Shown here: in pieces, positions 11,682-13,174 of the stretch
Layout: each line of letters opens with the position of its first letter
How positions within the stretch are numbered: the stretch's first letter is position 1
Origin: CAYLSV01 sp964386435
Lineage (GTDB): Bacteria; Planctomycetota; Phycisphaerae; Tepidisphaerales; Tepidisphaeraceae
Direction: 5' to 3'
Assembly (NCBI GenBank): GCA_964386435.1
Contig: CAYLSV010000097.1
Coordinates: 1 to 13,174, forward strand
DNA length: 13,174 nt
The notes under the pieces: model-generated
The model's database searches: none
What the model was told of the DNA's origin: nothing
What the model saw: only the letters and a program-made list of their open reading frames with translations
Translations under genes and position numbers: made by a program

Positions 11682-12395
11682 TCAATCCGTCGGCAGGTCC
11701 GCCAACGCCCGGAAGATGCCCGGCACCGGGCGGCTGGCCAGGTTCAGGCCGCCGTCGGCTTCGAGGGTCAGGGTGTAAATGTGGTTCGGCTCGAACACGC
11801 TCCACGGCCCCTCGCCGTGGGCGACGCGGACGCCCCATTCCTGCCGCAGGGCGTCGTCGCGGGCGAGTTGCCAGAAGGTGGCCCACAGCTCCTGCTCGAA
11901 GGCGGCCATCGGGCGGTCGGCGTCGGCGTAGATCGTCGGCCGCTGGTCGGGAACGTCGATCGGCTGGGCGTCCTCGGGCGATTCGGCCCCGCCGTGAATG
12001 CCGGTGAACAGGGCAACGCTGTGGCCGCGCAGCTCGTCGCCGGCCTCCAGGTACGCCTGATCGAACTTCACGACGTGGGCCAGAATGTGGACCGTCTCGC
12101 CACGGACGGTAAATCGCTTCGGCGGCAACGGCTCACCCTGGGCGTCCATCTCGGCGAACAGCAGGCTCGTCACCAGCACGCCGTCGTCGCCGCGGTGTTG
12201 CTCCGTCACGACCATCTCGGCCATCCGCCGCTCGTTCCCCAAGCGTTGCACGAGGTCCTGCAGCACGGCCTTCTCCGCGGCGAGGGCGGCGAGCTGGGCG
12301 GTGGCGGAATGGCGTTGCTGGTGCCACCACAGCCCGCCCCCGGCCGCCGCGGCGAGGGCGAGCATCAACACGGTGCGGAACAGGGCGGCGCGCAT
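11682..12395 (-). CDS. Membrane-anchored coiled-coil protein of unknown function
   Basis: The product of 237 residues begins with an uncleaved-type anchor, 'RTVLMLALAAAAGGGLWW' (about residues 7-24). A helix likely to form a coiled coil follows, 'TAQLAALAAEKAVLQDLVQR' (about 32-51), and then a mixed alpha/beta region: 'MVVTEQHRGDDGVLVTSLLF', 'PKRFTVRGETVHILAHVVKF', 'HSVALFTGIHG', 'RQEWGVRVAHGEGPWSVFEP' and 'HIYTLTLEADGGLNL'. The bulk should lie in the periplasm. I recognise no named family and no catalytic motif. The ATG at 12395 has only AAAGAG upstream as a weak binding site. The gene is divergent from the leuB-like gene with 35 nt between start codons, so the two promoters must overlap. 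It is followed by hairpin repeats. Confidence 0.75.
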   Translation of the reverse strand: MRAALFRTVLMLALAAAAGGGLWWHQQRHSATAQLAALAAEKAVLQDLVQRLGNERRMAEMVVTEQHRGDDGVLVTSLLFAEMDAQGEPLPPKRFTVRGETVHILAHVVKFDQAYLEAGDELRGHSVALFTGIHGGAESPEDAQPIDVPDQRPTIYADADRPMAAFEQELWATFWQLARDDALRQEWGVRVAHGEGPWSVFEPNHIYTLTLEADGGLNLASRPVPGIFRALADLPTD

Positions 12396-12423
12396 GACTC
12401 TTTCATCGGTCGGCGGCTACTCT
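12394..12423 (+). promoter_or_regulatory. Candidate leaderless-type promoter of the leuB-like gene
   Basis: TACTCT (12418-12423) ends 7 nt before ATG 12431, and ATGACT (12394-12399) lies 18 nt upstream of it. The -35 overlaps the start codon of the divergent minus-strand gene. Transcription would start at the ATG itself; no Shine-Dalgarno is visible. Confidence 0.45.
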
Positions 12424-12430
12424 GCCCGAC

Positions 12431-13174
12431 ATGGCCAAGATTCACCACATCGCACTGCTCGGCGGCGACGGCGTTGGGCCGGAGGTCGTCGCCGAGGGCG
12501 TCAAGCTGCTGCGGGCCTGCGGCGAGCGGTTCGGCTTCGACCTCAAGCTCACCGACCACCCCTACGGCGCGGCCCACTACCTCGAGACCGGCACCACGCT
12601 GCCCGATGCGGCGCTTGACGAACTGGGCGACCACGACGCGATTTTCTTCGGCGCCGTCGGCGTCGACCCGGCCGGCATGGCAAAGATCCCGCAGGGGCTG
12701 CTGGAGACCGAGATCCTGCTCAAGATGCGTTTCGGCCTCGACCAGGCCATCAACCTCCGCCCGTGCCGGCTGCTGAAGGGCGTCAAGACGCCGCTGGCAA
12801 ACGTCTCGCCGGGCGACTTCGACATGGTCATTGTCCGGGAAAACACCGAAGGGTTGTACTGCGGGCAGGGCGGGTTTTTGTACAAGGACACGCCGCGCGA
12901 GGTGGCGAACCAGATCGAAGTGACGACCCGCCACGGCGTGGAGCGGACGGTGCGGTTCGCATTCGAGTATGCCAAGAAGCACGGCCGGAAGAAGGTGACG
13001 CTGGTCGCCAAAACGAACGTGCTGCGGTTCGCCCACGACCTTTGGAAGCGGACCTTCGATGCGGTGGCGGGCGAGTTCGACGGCATCTCGGCGGAGTACC
13101 ACCACGTCGACGCCTGCTGCATGTACCTCGTCACTCGGCCGGGCGACTACGACGTGATCGTGACGACGAACATG
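12431..13174 (+). CDS. leuB: Isopropylmalate/isocitrate dehydrogenase family protein (leuB-like), 3' end outside window
   Basis: 248 residues are visible of what is normally about 350. This beta-decarboxylating dehydrogenase family oxidises a 2-hydroxy acid with NAD(P) and Mg2+; LeuB converts 3-isopropylmalate in leucine synthesis. Visible motifs are 'IALLGGDGVGPEVVAEGVKL' at the N-terminus, 'AIFFGAVGVDP', 'MRFGLDQAINLRP' with the substrate-binding arginines, 'VRENTEGLY' with Y143, and 'VAKTNVL' with the catalytic K194. The sequence stops at 'DYDVIVTTNM', just before the metal-binding Asp of 'NxFGD'. Isopropylmalate dehydrogenase is the most likely identity, but isocitrate, homoisocitrate or tartrate dehydrogenases of the same family are not excluded, since the cofactor-determining region is outside. 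No leuA, leuC or leuD is adjacent in the window. Confidence 0.85.
   Translation, partial: MAKIHHIALLGGDGVGPEVVAEGVKLLRACGERFGFDLKLTDHPYGAAHYLETGTTLPDAALDELGDHDAIFFGAVGVDPAGMAKIPQGLLETEILLKMRFGLDQAINLRPCRLLKGVKTPLANVSPGDFDMVIVRENTEGLYCGQGGFLYKDTPREVANQIEVTTRHGVERTVRFAFEYAKKHGRKKVTLVAKTNVLRFAHDLWKRTFDAVAGEFDGISAEYHHVDACCMYLVTRPGDYDVIVTTNM

Noticed and set aside
1..13174. CRISPR arrays, transposases, phage genes, toxin-antitoxin pairs or a multi-gene defence system
   Set aside because: No repeat-spacer pattern, no integrase or transposase motif and no defence-type domain cluster is visible. YraN is a housekeeping-type nuclease fold, not evidence of a defence island.

Overview
The window is GC-rich, compactly organised bacterial DNA with 14 supported protein genes, one more candidate ORF, and one complete RNA gene (RNase P RNA). 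From about position 1,375 onward it looks like a planctomycete (Planctomycetota, perhaps Phycisphaerae). The reasons are a DUF1570-type C-terminal half, a sugar-dehydrogenase-like propeller behind an Ig-like domain, heptameric intergenic hairpins, and several genes with a -10 box only 5-8 nt before the start codon. That lineage is inferred from style, not proven.

Layout. (1) 1-1330: the 3' part of a TPR-repeat, regulator-like protein reads more like a proteobacterial gene. It is followed by a GTG-started ORF with a strong Shine-Dalgarno. At 1333-1374 that ORF runs through a (Thr-Gln)7 repeat straight into the C-terminal half of a DUF1570 protein whose peptidase half is missing, so this is either a fusion or an assembly join. 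(2) 2099-4391: a tightly coupled run of folK (HPPK), a four-helix membrane protein and a beta-ketoacyl-ACP synthase, with 4-bp overlaps. (3) 4499-7735: a DUF1444 protein, a sugar-phosphate isomerase/epimerase-like TIM barrel, a class V aminotransferase and a YraN nuclease-like protein. Three of these four are preceded by their own -10-like box. (4) 7742-8575: a 53-residue single-pass membrane protein on the minus strand, the RNase P RNA (plus strand), and a YjfB-like small motility-family protein (minus strand). (5) 8576-9516: lexA with its leader, which contains a GTTC-N7-GTTC direct repeat over a candidate promoter, and a candidate small ORF. (6) 9705-12395: two minus-strand genes, an exported Ig/sugar-dehydrogenase-like protein and a membrane-anchored coiled-coil protein, separated and followed by a family of short hairpin repeats. 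(7) 12431-end: an isopropylmalate/isocitrate dehydrogenase-family gene (leuB-like), divergent and cut off by the window end.

Most genes are housekeeping: folate synthesis, lipid or ketide synthesis, amino acid metabolism, tRNA 5' processing and SOS control. There is no phage, CRISPR, transposon or obvious defence island. The strongest leads are the probable LexA operator of alphaproteobacterial type, the recurring leaderless-type promoter layout with 18-nt spacers, the heptamer hairpin that supplies a -35 box, the hairpin repeat family with compensated stems, and the questionable junction at 1333-1374.
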